From assembly GCA_910587285.1 (NCBI GenBank), contig CAJULM010000029.1, forward strand, positions 1 through 35,237: DNA of 35,237 nt. Direction: 5' to 3'. The notes beneath the pieces are model-generated. The model had not been told where the DNA came from. It worked only from the letters and a program-made list of their open reading frames with translations, and made no database searches. This document shows, one piece after another, positions 6,441-14,081 of the stretch. Each line of letters opens with the position of its first letter. Position 1 is the stretch's first letter. The DNA is from an uncultured Oscillospiraceae bacterium (GTDB lineage: Bacteria; Bacillota; Clostridia; Oscillospirales; Oscillospiraceae). The translations under genes were made by a program, and so were the position numbers.

Positions 6441-8189
6441 CTATATGTTGAATGCTGCCATCAGCTTCTCGTGGATGTTCTCAATGCTTTCCGGCTTATC
6501 GATCTTGGGAGCGCGGGGATCCAGCAGCCAGGTCTTGGCAAAGTGCGTCTCACTGACCTGGAACATGGGCGGCTCCAGCATGGTGTCGATTTGCAGGCAG
6601 TAGGGATTGCGCGGCGCGAAAGCGTCGCCCACGATGGCGTTATACAGGGAGGGCGGAGTGCCCGTAATGGAGTAGAGCTTGGTGTTCTTCTGGGCCAGCT
6701 GGGGCAGGGAGGACAGCAGCGCCCAAGTGTACGGGTGGCGGGGATCATAGAAGACCTCCCGCACACTGCCCAGCTCCACCACCTGGCCGGCATAGAGCAC
6801 CGCCACCCGGTCAGCCACATTGGCCACCACACCCAAATCGTGGGTGATGAAAACGATGGTATAGTTAAACTCTTTTTGCAGGTCCTTGATAAGCTGCAAA
6901 ATCTGGGCCTGAATGGTCACGTCCAGTGCGGTGGTGGGCTCGTCGCAGATCAAAATCTTGGGCTGGCAGGACAGCGCGATGGCAATGACAATGCGCTGAC
7001 GCATACCACCGGAGTACTGGAAGGGGTAGTCGTCAAAACGGGCGGCGGCATTAGGAATGCCCACCTTCTGCATCAAATCCAGCGCCCGGCGCCGGGCCTC
7101 CGCTTCGGTGCAGTCCTGGTGCTTGAGGATGATAGAGGTGATCTGCTTGCCAATGGTGATGATGGGGTTCAGCGATGTCATGGGGTCCTGGAACACGGTA
7201 GCAATGCGGCGGCCCCGGATTTTGCTCCAGTCCTTGGAGTACTTCACGTTGGCCAGGTTGAGTACGCAGATGCCGTGAAGCTGCTCCGGCGTCTCGTCCA
7301 AATAGCGCACCCGGAAGGCCACGTTGTCAAACACGGCGCTGCGCTGTGCGTCGTCGTCCAGGTCCACACCCAGCTCCATGGCCTTTTTCAGCGCCTTCAG
7401 CAGCCCATTTGTGAGCTGAATCCGCTTCTTCAGCCCATAGCGCCCCACGGAGAGATAGATTTCCTTGGCCAGAACCTGGTTGCGGGCCAACGCCGCCTGG
7501 GGAACCTCCCCCTTGATCTCCTTCTCGTACTGAGCGCGAAGCTTGGCCTGGCGCTCGGCATAACGCTTGTTGTACTCCTCGTCGTGGGCCGCCTGCTGCT
7601 TCTTCTCCCGCACCATCTGCTCGCTGTGGGCCTTGAGCTGCTTGATCTTGGCGTCGTATTCCTTGATCGCCTGGGCCGCCTCTTTGATTTTGGCCTTATC
7701 CTTGGCGGGGTCATAGGTCTGCTTCAGGTTGTAGAGGTCCGTGCGCTCATGCTGCAAATCCCGCAGCTGCGCCTCCGCCGCCTCCATCTCCTCGCCGCTC
7801 AGGCCGCCCCGCTCCTTTTTCTCCTGCTCCAGCTCCAGAAGCTGGCGGTAGGTGGACGCGCCCAGCTCCAGGTGGGCATATTCGTCCAGCTTGTGCTTGG
7901 CCTTCTCCATTAGGCTTCTGGCTTGGGCGTCCACCCTCACCACCGTATCGGCCAGCTCATCGTCATTGAAAATAATGGAGCCGTTGCTGATGAAGCCGTT
8001 GGAATCCAGCATTCCCGCGAAGGTCTTGGTAAACACGGACTTGCCCGAGCCCGACTCGCCCACAATGGCGATGGACTCGTTCTCATAGATATCCAAAGAA
8101 ATGCCGCGGATCGCGGTCAGCGTTCTGCCGCGGACATTGAATTTCACATCCAAGTCCTTGATGGACAGCAATACTTTCTTTTCTTCCAT
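6441..8189 (-). CDS. oppD: Oligopeptide ABC transporter ATPase, OppD type, with ~235-residue charged insertion
   Basis: The protein pairs with OppF as the second ATPase. Walker A GESGSGKS is at 44-51, but the Q-loop (VFQDPMTSLNP) comes only at ~333, where ordinary OppD has it near 95. Residues ~85-318 are an insertion rich in Lys, Glu, Gln and Ala, with heptad-like stretches such as KIKEAAQAIKEYDAKIKQL, predicted by eye to be coiled coil. The signature YSGGMRQRI, Walker B ILICDEPTTALD and His-loop FITHDLGVV follow normally. The start at 8189 (MEEKKVLL) is preferred because AGGGG lies eight bases upstream; a GTG three codons earlier falls in that site. The insertion is in frame and shows no sign of disruption. 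Confidence 0.93.
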   Translation of the reverse strand: MEEKKVLLSIKDLDVKFNVRGRTLTAIRGISLDIYENESIAIVGESGSGKSVFTKTFAGMLDSNGFISNGSIIFNDDELADTVVRVDAQARSLMEKAKHKLDEYAHLELGASTYRQLLELEQEKKERGGLSGEEMEAAEAQLRDLQHERTDLYNLKQTYDPAKDKAKIKEAAQAIKEYDAKIKQLKAHSEQMVREKKQQAAHDEEYNKRYAERQAKLRAQYEKEIKGEVPQAALARNQVLAKEIYLSVGRYGLKKRIQLTNGLLKALKKAMELGVDLDDDAQRSAVFDNVAFRVRYLDETPEQLHGICVLNLANVKYSKDWSKIRGRRIATVFQDPMTSLNPIITIGKQITSIILKHQDCTEAEARRRALDLMQKVGIPNAAARFDDYPFQYSGGMRQRIVIAIALSCQPKILICDEPTTALDVTIQAQILQLIKDLQKEFNYTIVFITHDLGVVANVADRVAVLYAGQVVELGSVREVFYDPRHPYTWALLSSLPQLAQKNTKLYSITGTPPSLYNAIVGDAFAPRNPYCLQIDTMLEPPMFQVSETHFAKTWLLDPRAPKIDKPESIENIHEKLMAAFNI

Positions 8190-8201
8190 AGCTGCCACCC
8201 C

Positions 8202-9170
8202 TCACATATGCGTTCTCGGGTCGGATGCGTCGCCCAGGTTCTGACCCACCACATATAGCACCACGGAAATGATTGCCGAGATGGCCACAGGGCTCCAGAA
8301 CTCAAACTCCCAGCCGGGAGTGACCATGGCGCTCTCCGCCTCGAAAATCAGCCGGCCCAGGGACATCTCCCGCATACCCAGGCCGATATAGGCCAGGAAC
8401 ACCTCAGAGGAGATATAGGACGGGATTTCCGTGGCCAGCAGCGTCACAATCACGGAGGTCATAAAGGGCAGAATGTTCTTGATGGCAATCTTCACCGTGG
8501 AGGTGCCCAGGCACCGGGAGGCCAAATTATACTCCCGATCCCGGATAATGACCACCTGGGTACGGATGAAGGCGGCAATGAACAGCCAGCCCGTAATGGT
8601 CAAGGCCAGCACCATCGTCCAGAAGGTGGCGGTGAACAGCATCACCATTACGGCGGTAAACAGGATGGCGGGCACGTTGCCGATGATGTTGTAAATCTCC
8701 ATCATGACCACGTCCACCTTTTTGGAAAAGCCCCAAATAGCGCCCACCACCACGCCAACGGTCATATTGATAGCCGCGCAGATAAAGGCCAGGGAGATGG
8801 AAATCTGCGAGCCGGTCCAGATGGCGTCGAAGGTGGAGTTGCCCGCCGCGCCGGTCCCCAGAATCCACTTAATGGAAAAGCCGAACTGCTGAATGGCCGC
8901 AGAGGGGCGCAGGTGCTTGGCGGTGGGATTGAGCAGCTGCCCAAATCGGTCGTACTCGGTGAAGGTGGGGTACAGATACGCAAACAGAATCAAGATTGCC
9001 AGGACGCTCAAAATGAAAATATTCAGCTTTTTGCGGAAAAACACGCGGAATACAGACTGCCAATAGGAGTACCGAGGCGCGGTGATCTTTTCCGACTCCA
9101 GTTCGCTGTGGTCGTGGAAGGAGAACAGCTCCTTCTCCGTCATGCCCAATTTACTCAAATCATGATCCAT
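8202..9170 (-). CDS. oppC: Oligopeptide ABC transporter permease, OppC type
   Basis: One half of the membrane channel. The N-terminal cytoplasmic region is followed by a first membrane helix (LNIFILSVLAILILFAYLY), an extracellular stretch, and five more helices of the binding-protein-dependent permease domain. The EAA-type ATPase contact loop appears as EYNLASRCLGTSTVKIAIKN. Length (~323) is normal for OppC. The ATG at 9170 has AGGTGA five bases upstream; a GTG at 9179 overlapping the oppB stop is a possible alternative and either implies coupling to oppB. Confidence 0.93.
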   Translation of the reverse strand: MDHDLSKLGMTEKELFSFHDHSELESEKITAPRYSYWQSVFRVFFRKKLNIFILSVLAILILFAYLYPTFTEYDRFGQLLNPTAKHLRPSAAIQQFGFSIKWILGTGAAGNSTFDAIWTGSQISISLAFICAAINMTVGVVVGAIWGFSKKVDVVMMEIYNIIGNVPAILFTAVMVMLFTATFWTMVLALTITGWLFIAAFIRTQVVIIRDREYNLASRCLGTSTVKIAIKNILPFMTSVIVTLLATEIPSYISSEVFLAYIGLGMREMSLGRLIFEAESAMVTPGWEFEFWSPVAISAIISVVLYVVGQNLGDASDPRTHM

Positions 9171-9175
9171 AGCTC

Positions 9176-10747
9176 TCACCTATCCTTCGTCGAGAACGAA
9201 ATTCGCGGGTCCACCGTGGCCATGAGGATATCGCCCAGAATCAGGGACACCACCGACAGCAACGCATAGAACAGGGTCACGCCCACAATCACGCCGTTGT
9301 CGTACTTATTGATGGCCTCGGTGAGCAGATTGCCCGCACCGGGAACCACGTATACGCGCTCGGTAATGATGGCTCCGATCATAGCGCTCAAAATGGTGCC
9401 CGGGATTCCGTGAAACAGGGGGATGGCCGCGTTTTTCAGAATGTGCTTGGTGAAAATCTCCCCCTCCGACAGACCGCCGGACCGGGCAAATTTCACGTAG
9501 TCTGAGTTCATCTGATCAATCATATACCGACGCAGCCACTTCATCAGGTTGGCCACGGAGGGCAGCGCCAGAGAGACGATGGGCAGAATAAACATCAGCT
9601 TGTTGGCCGCCGACATATCGAAGGTGGTGGGCAGGCCGAACAGAGAGCCGCCGATGGCCTTGAAGATGAAGATATAGGCCAGCGAAGGCACCGCGATGAG
9701 GAAGATAATATACATTGTGCCCAGCTTATCAATGAGCTTATCCTTCTGCCGCGCCATAAGCACGCCCAGGGGCAGTCCCAGCAGATAAGCCAGCACAGAG
9801 GCAATGATGCCGATGACGAAGGAGAAGCCCACCTTGGACATAGCTCCCTTCACCGTCTGCACATTGGTATAGTCGTCAATAAAGCGCTCCGCGTTGACGG
9901 CGTTGGCCGACTGGGAGCCGGGCACATAGGTGGCGGTATGCAGATCGTCCGCGCTCTGCTCCGTCAAGCCCGTGGGGAAGGTAACGCTGGAAAGCACATA
10001 CGGGCCCTGACTGGCGCCCATGGTGGTGAACACGTCCACCCCTCGGTTTACCGTATAGGAGGTACCCAAGTTAATGGTGGCAAAATTCTGATGGATAAAG
10101 GGGAAAGTGCTGTCCACGTAGAACAGATACTTGTGGAAGGTGCCGTTGCCCATGATGGCCGGAGAGAACTTTTCTCCGCCGTACAGCGGATCAAACCAAG
10201 TGAAGGTGAGGCCCCGGTCCCCAATGTCCTCCTCCACGTAGTGAATGTTGTCAAACGTAACCAGGCCGGTGAAATACGTCACCACCCGGTTGAGCAGCGG
10301 GCGATCCCGATAGGCGAACAGCTGCTGCTGGCCGCCTTTGATCAGACGGTTGCCCTGAAGCTTAGCGTCCAAGCGCACGACCGTATAGCCCTGCTCCTCA
10401 TAGAACTGCGTGAACTTCTCCACATATTCCTGGGTGATCTCAGAGTCCTTCTCCGCAGTTCTGGCAATGCCTACCGCTTTGGCGCGGGTGTCCTCATCCA
10501 GCTCGTTGTCGGCCACCAGGTCCAGCAGATACTCGGCATAGGTCACATAATCCAAATAGCCGTATTCCTCCCATTTGGAGTAGCGGTATGCCTCTTTTTC
10601 GTTGCTGCCCAGCTTTATATAGGCGGCATCGCCGGCAAAAACTCTGTCGCGCCCCATCAACGTGTAGATCAACACCATAACGATGATCACCACGGCGATG
10701 ACCGACAACAGGCCGCGGAGGATACGTTTAACCAGGTATTTTCCCAT
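9176..10747 (-). CDS. oppB: Oligopeptide ABC transporter permease, OppB type, with large extracellular domain
   Basis: The other half of the channel. Helix 1 (LRGLLSVIAVVIIVMVLIYTL) is followed by ~270 residues before helix 2 (VGFSFVIGIIASVLAYLLGL), whereas ordinary OppB (~310 residues) has ~75 there. The extra region is rich in aromatic residues and should lie outside the cell, next to the binding protein. The permease domain then continues normally with an EAA-like loop YVKFARSGGLSEGEIFTKHI. I chose ATG 10747 (MGKYLVKRIL), because the upstream GTG at 10804 lies inside a perfect hairpin; the ribosome binding site at 10747 is weak, which would fit lower permease than binding-protein output. 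Confidence 0.92.
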   Translation of the reverse strand: MGKYLVKRILRGLLSVIAVVIIVMVLIYTLMGRDRVFAGDAAYIKLGSNEKEAYRYSKWEEYGYLDYVTYAEYLLDLVADNELDEDTRAKAVGIARTAEKDSEITQEYVEKFTQFYEEQGYTVVRLDAKLQGNRLIKGGQQQLFAYRDRPLLNRVVTYFTGLVTFDNIHYVEEDIGDRGLTFTWFDPLYGGEKFSPAIMGNGTFHKYLFYVDSTFPFIHQNFATINLGTSYTVNRGVDVFTTMGASQGPYVLSSVTFPTGLTEQSADDLHTATYVPGSQSANAVNAERFIDDYTNVQTVKGAMSKVGFSFVIGIIASVLAYLLGLPLGVLMARQKDKLIDKLGTMYIIFLIAVPSLAYIFIFKAIGGSLFGLPTTFDMSAANKLMFILPIVSLALPSVANLMKWLRRYMIDQMNSDYVKFARSGGLSEGEIFTKHILKNAAIPLFHGIPGTILSAMIGAIITERVYVVPGAGNLLTEAINKYDNGVIVGVTLFYALLSVVSLILGDILMATVDPRISFSTKDR

Positions 10748-10768
10748 GATTCGTTCACGCCCCAATAT

Positions 10769-10806
10769 GCGTGCAGGAGAATGGCACGCACCATTCTCCT
10801 GCACGC
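10769..10806 (-). repeat. Perfect 16-bp inverted repeat between oppA and oppB
   Basis: Arms GCGTGCAGGAGAATGG (10769-10784) and its exact reverse complement (10791-10806) enclose a 6-base loop. There is no T-run after it on the minus strand, so it is not a full terminator. In binding-protein transporter operons such hairpins after the first gene protect its mRNA 3' end or partially stop transcription, raising the level of binding protein over permease. Confidence 0.8.
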
Positions 10807-10847
10807 GCAGAATTTATAAGGTCTTCTCTTTCGCTCTCAAGCGGGGA

Positions 10848-13112
10848 TTAGTTGTGCCACAGGCCCAGGCTGGTGGTCATGTAGCCATCGCCGTAGGGCA
10901 GGAAGCAGTCCAGCCAGGTGGCGGGATCGCCGTAGTCGGGGCCCCAGCCGGTCTGGTGAGACAGGTCGTAGTTCATCTCATAGCCGTTGTTGGGCTGATA
11001 GGCGGCGTAGGACACATCGTCAGAGGAGCCGCCCACCAGGTTCACCTGGACCTTGCCCTCAAAAGCGGTATCCATGCACTGCTTGAACACGTTGGCCTGG
11101 TTGTTGAAGATATCAACATCCTGGGCAAAAGCGTAGTCGATCTCGATGGGGTGCTCCGCATCGACCACCACGCCCTGAGCGGCCAGCTCCTCAATGGCGG
11201 CCTCCATATAGCTCCGGGCCTGATCCAAATCGTACCAGCCGTCAAAGCCCTGGCTGCTGCCCAGATCGGCGTCCCACACCTTGGCGTTGATGCCAAAGAC
11301 TTCCAGGGCGGCCTGCATGACCTCGCCGTAAGAGGTGGCGGCGGGGAAGGTCTTGGAGGTACCGTCGATGTCGATGGTCACTTCCTCCTCCAGGTACACG
11401 AAGTTACCGGGGACGATGGTGTTCAGCAGGTTGACGTACTTCAGTTCCTCGCCGTACTGCACGGCGTTATAGGCGCCGCGGTCCAGGGCGAAGGTCATCG
11501 CCAGACGGAAGTTCTGATTGTTCATCGCCACGTGGGTGCGGGCGGCATCGTCCTCAACGTCGGTGGTATACTCGCCGGTCTCGTTCTCCATGGCCTCACG
11601 GACAACGTCGGCAGAGCCGTGCTCCTGGGGAGAAACCATGCGGCTCGTATCGTTGAAGTTGGCAAAGCCCAGACGGGCCAGGTTGTAGAAGCCCATGAAG
11701 GTGGTGGCGTCGGTGGCGCTGTTGTAGTGATACGCATCGAAGTAGCTCAGGGGCTCGCCGTCCTCACCGATGATATCGGTGGTCTCGGTGCGGGCCAGCT
11801 CCAGGATGTTGGCGGTCAGGCTGCAGCCGTTGGTGATGCCGGCCTTGGCGTCCTCATAGGCCTTGGTGGCCTCGGAGCCGTCGTTGTAGTACCACACCAG
11901 GTTCTTGCAGGTCACGTTGTCAGGATTCCAGTAGCTCTCGTTGGCCTTGTAGATGATGCTGTTGTGGTCGGTGTAGCTGGTCATCAGGTAGGGACCATTG
12001 TAGGCGATGTTCTCGGGACCCTTGCCGTAATTGTAAGCGGGGTCGGCAGCGTTGTACTCCAGGCCGAACTTGCCGCCCTGGGACTCATAGAAGTCACGGC
12101 ACAGGGGAGCGAACAGGGAGTAGCCCAGCATGGTGGGGAAGTAGGCGCAGGGCGCGGCCAGGGTGTACTCCAAGGTGTACTCGTCCACAGCCTTCACGCC
12201 CACCTGCTCGAAATCGGTGGTCTCGCCCGTCGCGTACTCCTGAGCGTTCTCGATGACGCCGAACAGCAGGGACTGCAGACCGCCCTTGGCGTCAAACAGG
12301 TGCTGCATACCGGCGACCCAGTCATCGGCCGTCACGTCGGCGACCTTACGGCCCTGGTTGTCCACCCAGACCTGACCCTCGCGGATCTTGAAGGTGTACT
12401 TCAGGCCGTCCTCGCTCATGGTCATCTCGGTGGCCAGGGCGGGCTGGAGCACGTTCTCGCAGTCATACTCCATCAGGCCGTCGTAGGTCTGCACAATGGG
12501 CTCGGTGTCGGTCTGCTGAGAGGTGGCGAAAAGGTCAAAGGTGGTGGGGTCGGTGGCGTAGGTATAGCCATAGGTGTCGCTGAAGGTGTAGCCCTTCTCG
12601 GTCAGGTAATCCTTGGCGGCCTGGAGGAAGGTGCCGGTGCCGTGCAGCTCGTTCCAGATGCTGCGCAGCTCGGCCTGATCCTCGGAGCGAATGAACTCGT
12701 TGCACACCACGGCCTGATGGCTGCGGTCAGAGTCGTTGCCGTACAGGATACCGGTGATGGTGCGGCCAGCCACGCGGGAGATGGCGAAGTTGCCGCCTCT
12801 GGAGTGGGTCAGGGACACCGCGCCGGTGGACATCAGCTTGGCCTCGGCCACGGCCATCATGGCCCAGCGCTCGGAGACGTTGCCAGCTTCCTTGGCCTTC
12901 ATATACAGATCATAGAATTCACCCAGGGTCTCGTTGTACAGGGTCTCATAGTCATAGGTGACCGGGGTGAAGGCAGCGGGCTCACCGACATCCTCGCTGG
13001 GCGCGCTGCTGTTGTCGGCGGGCGGGTTGCTATTGGCCGCGGGGCTGCCGCCACAGGCAGCCAGGCTGAAAACCATAGCAAGCGCCAGCACTAAGCTGAG
13101 AAACTTCTTCAT
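10848..13112 (-). CDS. oppA: Oligopeptide ABC transporter substrate-binding lipoprotein, OppA type
   Basis: The N-terminus MKKFLSLVLALAMVFSLAAC is a lipoprotein signal with lipobox LAAC; the cysteine is followed by a Ser/Asn/Pro-rich linker that tethers the domain to the membrane. The body is an SBP_bac_5-type peptide-binding protein (for example KYTFKIREGQVWVDNQGR and NNQNFRLAMTFALDRGAYN), but at ~754 residues it is ~200 longer than ordinary OppA, with an extra segment before the family's start-like region. It captures peptides outside the cell and delivers them to OppBC. Start 13112 has GGAGGA seven bases upstream. First gene of the operon. Confidence 0.95.
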   Translation of the reverse strand: MKKFLSLVLALAMVFSLAACGGSPAANSNPPADNSSAPSEDVGEPAAFTPVTYDYETLYNETLGEFYDLYMKAKEAGNVSERWAMMAVAEAKLMSTGAVSLTHSRGGNFAISRVAGRTITGILYGNDSDRSHQAVVCNEFIRSEDQAELRSIWNELHGTGTFLQAAKDYLTEKGYTFSDTYGYTYATDPTTFDLFATSQQTDTEPIVQTYDGLMEYDCENVLQPALATEMTMSEDGLKYTFKIREGQVWVDNQGRKVADVTADDWVAGMQHLFDAKGGLQSLLFGVIENAQEYATGETTDFEQVGVKAVDEYTLEYTLAAPCAYFPTMLGYSLFAPLCRDFYESQGGKFGLEYNAADPAYNYGKGPENIAYNGPYLMTSYTDHNSIIYKANESYWNPDNVTCKNLVWYYNDGSEATKAYEDAKAGITNGCSLTANILELARTETTDIIGEDGEPLSYFDAYHYNSATDATTFMGFYNLARLGFANFNDTSRMVSPQEHGSADVVREAMENETGEYTTDVEDDAARTHVAMNNQNFRLAMTFALDRGAYNAVQYGEELKYVNLLNTIVPGNFVYLEEEVTIDIDGTSKTFPAATSYGEVMQAALEVFGINAKVWDADLGSSQGFDGWYDLDQARSYMEAAIEELAAQGVVVDAEHPIEIDYAFAQDVDIFNNQANVFKQCMDTAFEGKVQVNLVGGSSDDVSYAAYQPNNGYEMNYDLSHQTGWGPDYGDPATWLDCFLPYGDGYMTTSLGLWHN

Positions 13113-13407
13113 GTTTATCCTCCTCAATTTTTATATATTTAACCGGGCAAAACGGATGGCTGCCGCCATCCTGCTCAGGTTAAACCGGGATGATCCCCCG
13201 CCGGTCGGCGGGGGCCTTCCGTTTTCCCAAGGGGAAAACGGAAAACGGGGGCGCGCCCCCGTTCAGCGCTGTATAGCACTAAACCGCCTAATTGTAATAA
13301 AAACGCCTTGGGCCTCGCGCCCGCCGCGTTCCCGGACAGACCCATTTTTATAATTTGCAAGAGTAACGCCGTTTTCATTCACACCATTTGCCGGCATTTT
13401 AAATTCA
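13113..13407 (-). promoter_or_regulatory. Long structured 5' leader of the opp operon
   Basis: No gene is evident in this ~295-base leader. On the minus strand, in order of transcription, it holds a terminator-like hairpin near 13302-13330 (inner stem GGGC/GCCC, outer GCGTT pairs) followed by TTTTTATT; a 20-base palindrome around CGCG at 13244-13263; a 12-bp stem at 13217-13243; an 8-bp GC stem at 13195-13214; and a nested stem at 13138-13184 (TTTAACC/GGTTAAA outside, GGATGGC/GCCATCC inside) just before the ribosome binding site. I do not recognise a known riboswitch or T-box. The arrangement is compatible with attenuation or mRNA stability control. Confidence 0.5.
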
Positions 13408-13414
13408 TACCGAT

Positions 13415-13443
13415 ATTATACAGACCTTCCCCGCCGCTGTCAA
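13415..13443 (-). promoter_or_regulatory. Consensus sigma-A promoter of the opp operon
   Basis: On the minus strand a perfect TTGACA (-35, 13438-13443) and a perfect TATAAT (-10, 13415-13420) are separated by 17 bases. Transcription would start near 13408. Confidence 0.85.
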
Positions 13444-13494
13444 TATCAAATTGCATTTTCCTCCTTCTTTCTTGCAATGTGCCCTGAAAACGAG

Positions 13495-13525
13495 AAAAAG
13501 GACCGGCCCGCGCCGGTCCTTTTTT
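13495..13525 (-). terminator. Intrinsic terminator after the DUF436 gene
   Basis: Stem GGACCGGC / GCCGGTCC (13500-13519) with a 4-base loop has A-run and T-run on its two sides, so it can work in both directions. On the minus strand it ends the transcript of the DUF436/M32 genes before the opp promoter. Confidence 0.85.
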
Positions 13526-13526
13526 C

Positions 13527-14072
13527 CTATTCATACGCCGCCCGGCTCCCGCCGATATATTTGGGCCGGGTGCGGGCGCACAGCAGCACGGCCTGCCCAA
13601 TGCGGTCCAGGCTGAGCCGCACGGGCACCGCCACTTCCCGCAGGTGCATTCCGATCAGGGTGCCGCCGATGTCCAGCCCCGCGTGAGCCCGAATGCGCTC
13701 CACCGCCGTGGGGCGTTCAAAGGCCGCCCAGGCCGCCGCGGCGAAGGACCCCCCGGCCTTGGGCTTGGGCACCACACACACCGGTTCGTAGCCGTATTTC
13801 TCCGCGCAGGCCCCCTCGATGATGAGCGCCCGGTTCAAATGCTCGCAGCACTGGGCGGCAAGGTACACCCCCCGTTCCCTCAAAACGGGGTATATGCCGC
13901 CAAAGACGGCCTCTGCCGCCGCCTCGCTGGACGCCTTGCCAATCCGCCCGCCCAGCACCTCTGAGGAGGAGCACCCCACCACAAAAAGGTCCCCCGGCCG
14001 CAGCCCCGCCTCGTCCAGCAGCTCTGCCGCCGCCGTGCGGGCCTGGGCTCTCACCTGTTCCAGTTCCGCCAT
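13527..14072 (-). CDS. TIGR01440/DUF436 family protein (YwlG-like, UPF0340)
   Basis: A 181-residue protein of the conserved Firmicutes DUF436 family. Family-like stretches are LFVVGCSSSEVLGGRIGKAS, YLAAQCCEHLNRALIIE and AHAGLDIGGTLIGMHL. No catalytic mechanism is established for the family and none can be read from the sequence; conserved Cys and His in QCCEHLNRA suggest a possible active or binding site, as inference. It starts ten bases after the M32 carboxypeptidase stop and ends at a terminator, so it is the second gene of a two-gene transcript. Confidence 0.88.
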   Translation of the reverse strand: MAELEQVRAQARTAAAELLDEAGLRPGDLFVVGCSSSEVLGGRIGKASSEAAAEAVFGGIYPVLRERGVYLAAQCCEHLNRALIIEGACAEKYGYEPVCVVPKPKAGGSFAAAAWAAFERPTAVERIRAHAGLDIGGTLIGMHLREVAVPVRLSLDRIGQAVLLCARTRPKYIGGSRAAYE

Positions 14073-14081
14073 AGCCGCCCC

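Noticed and set aside
10683..13094. 803-codon open frame on the plus strand opposite oppA
   Set aside because: It is Val/Gly/His/Leu-rich, matches no family and lies fully antisense to a clear lipoprotein gene with promoter and ribosome binding site; a GC-rich codon-position artefact.
13138..13263. The opp leader as a known T-box or riboswitch
   Set aside because: No T-box core sequence and no known aptamer core could be recognised, so only a generic structured leader is claimed.
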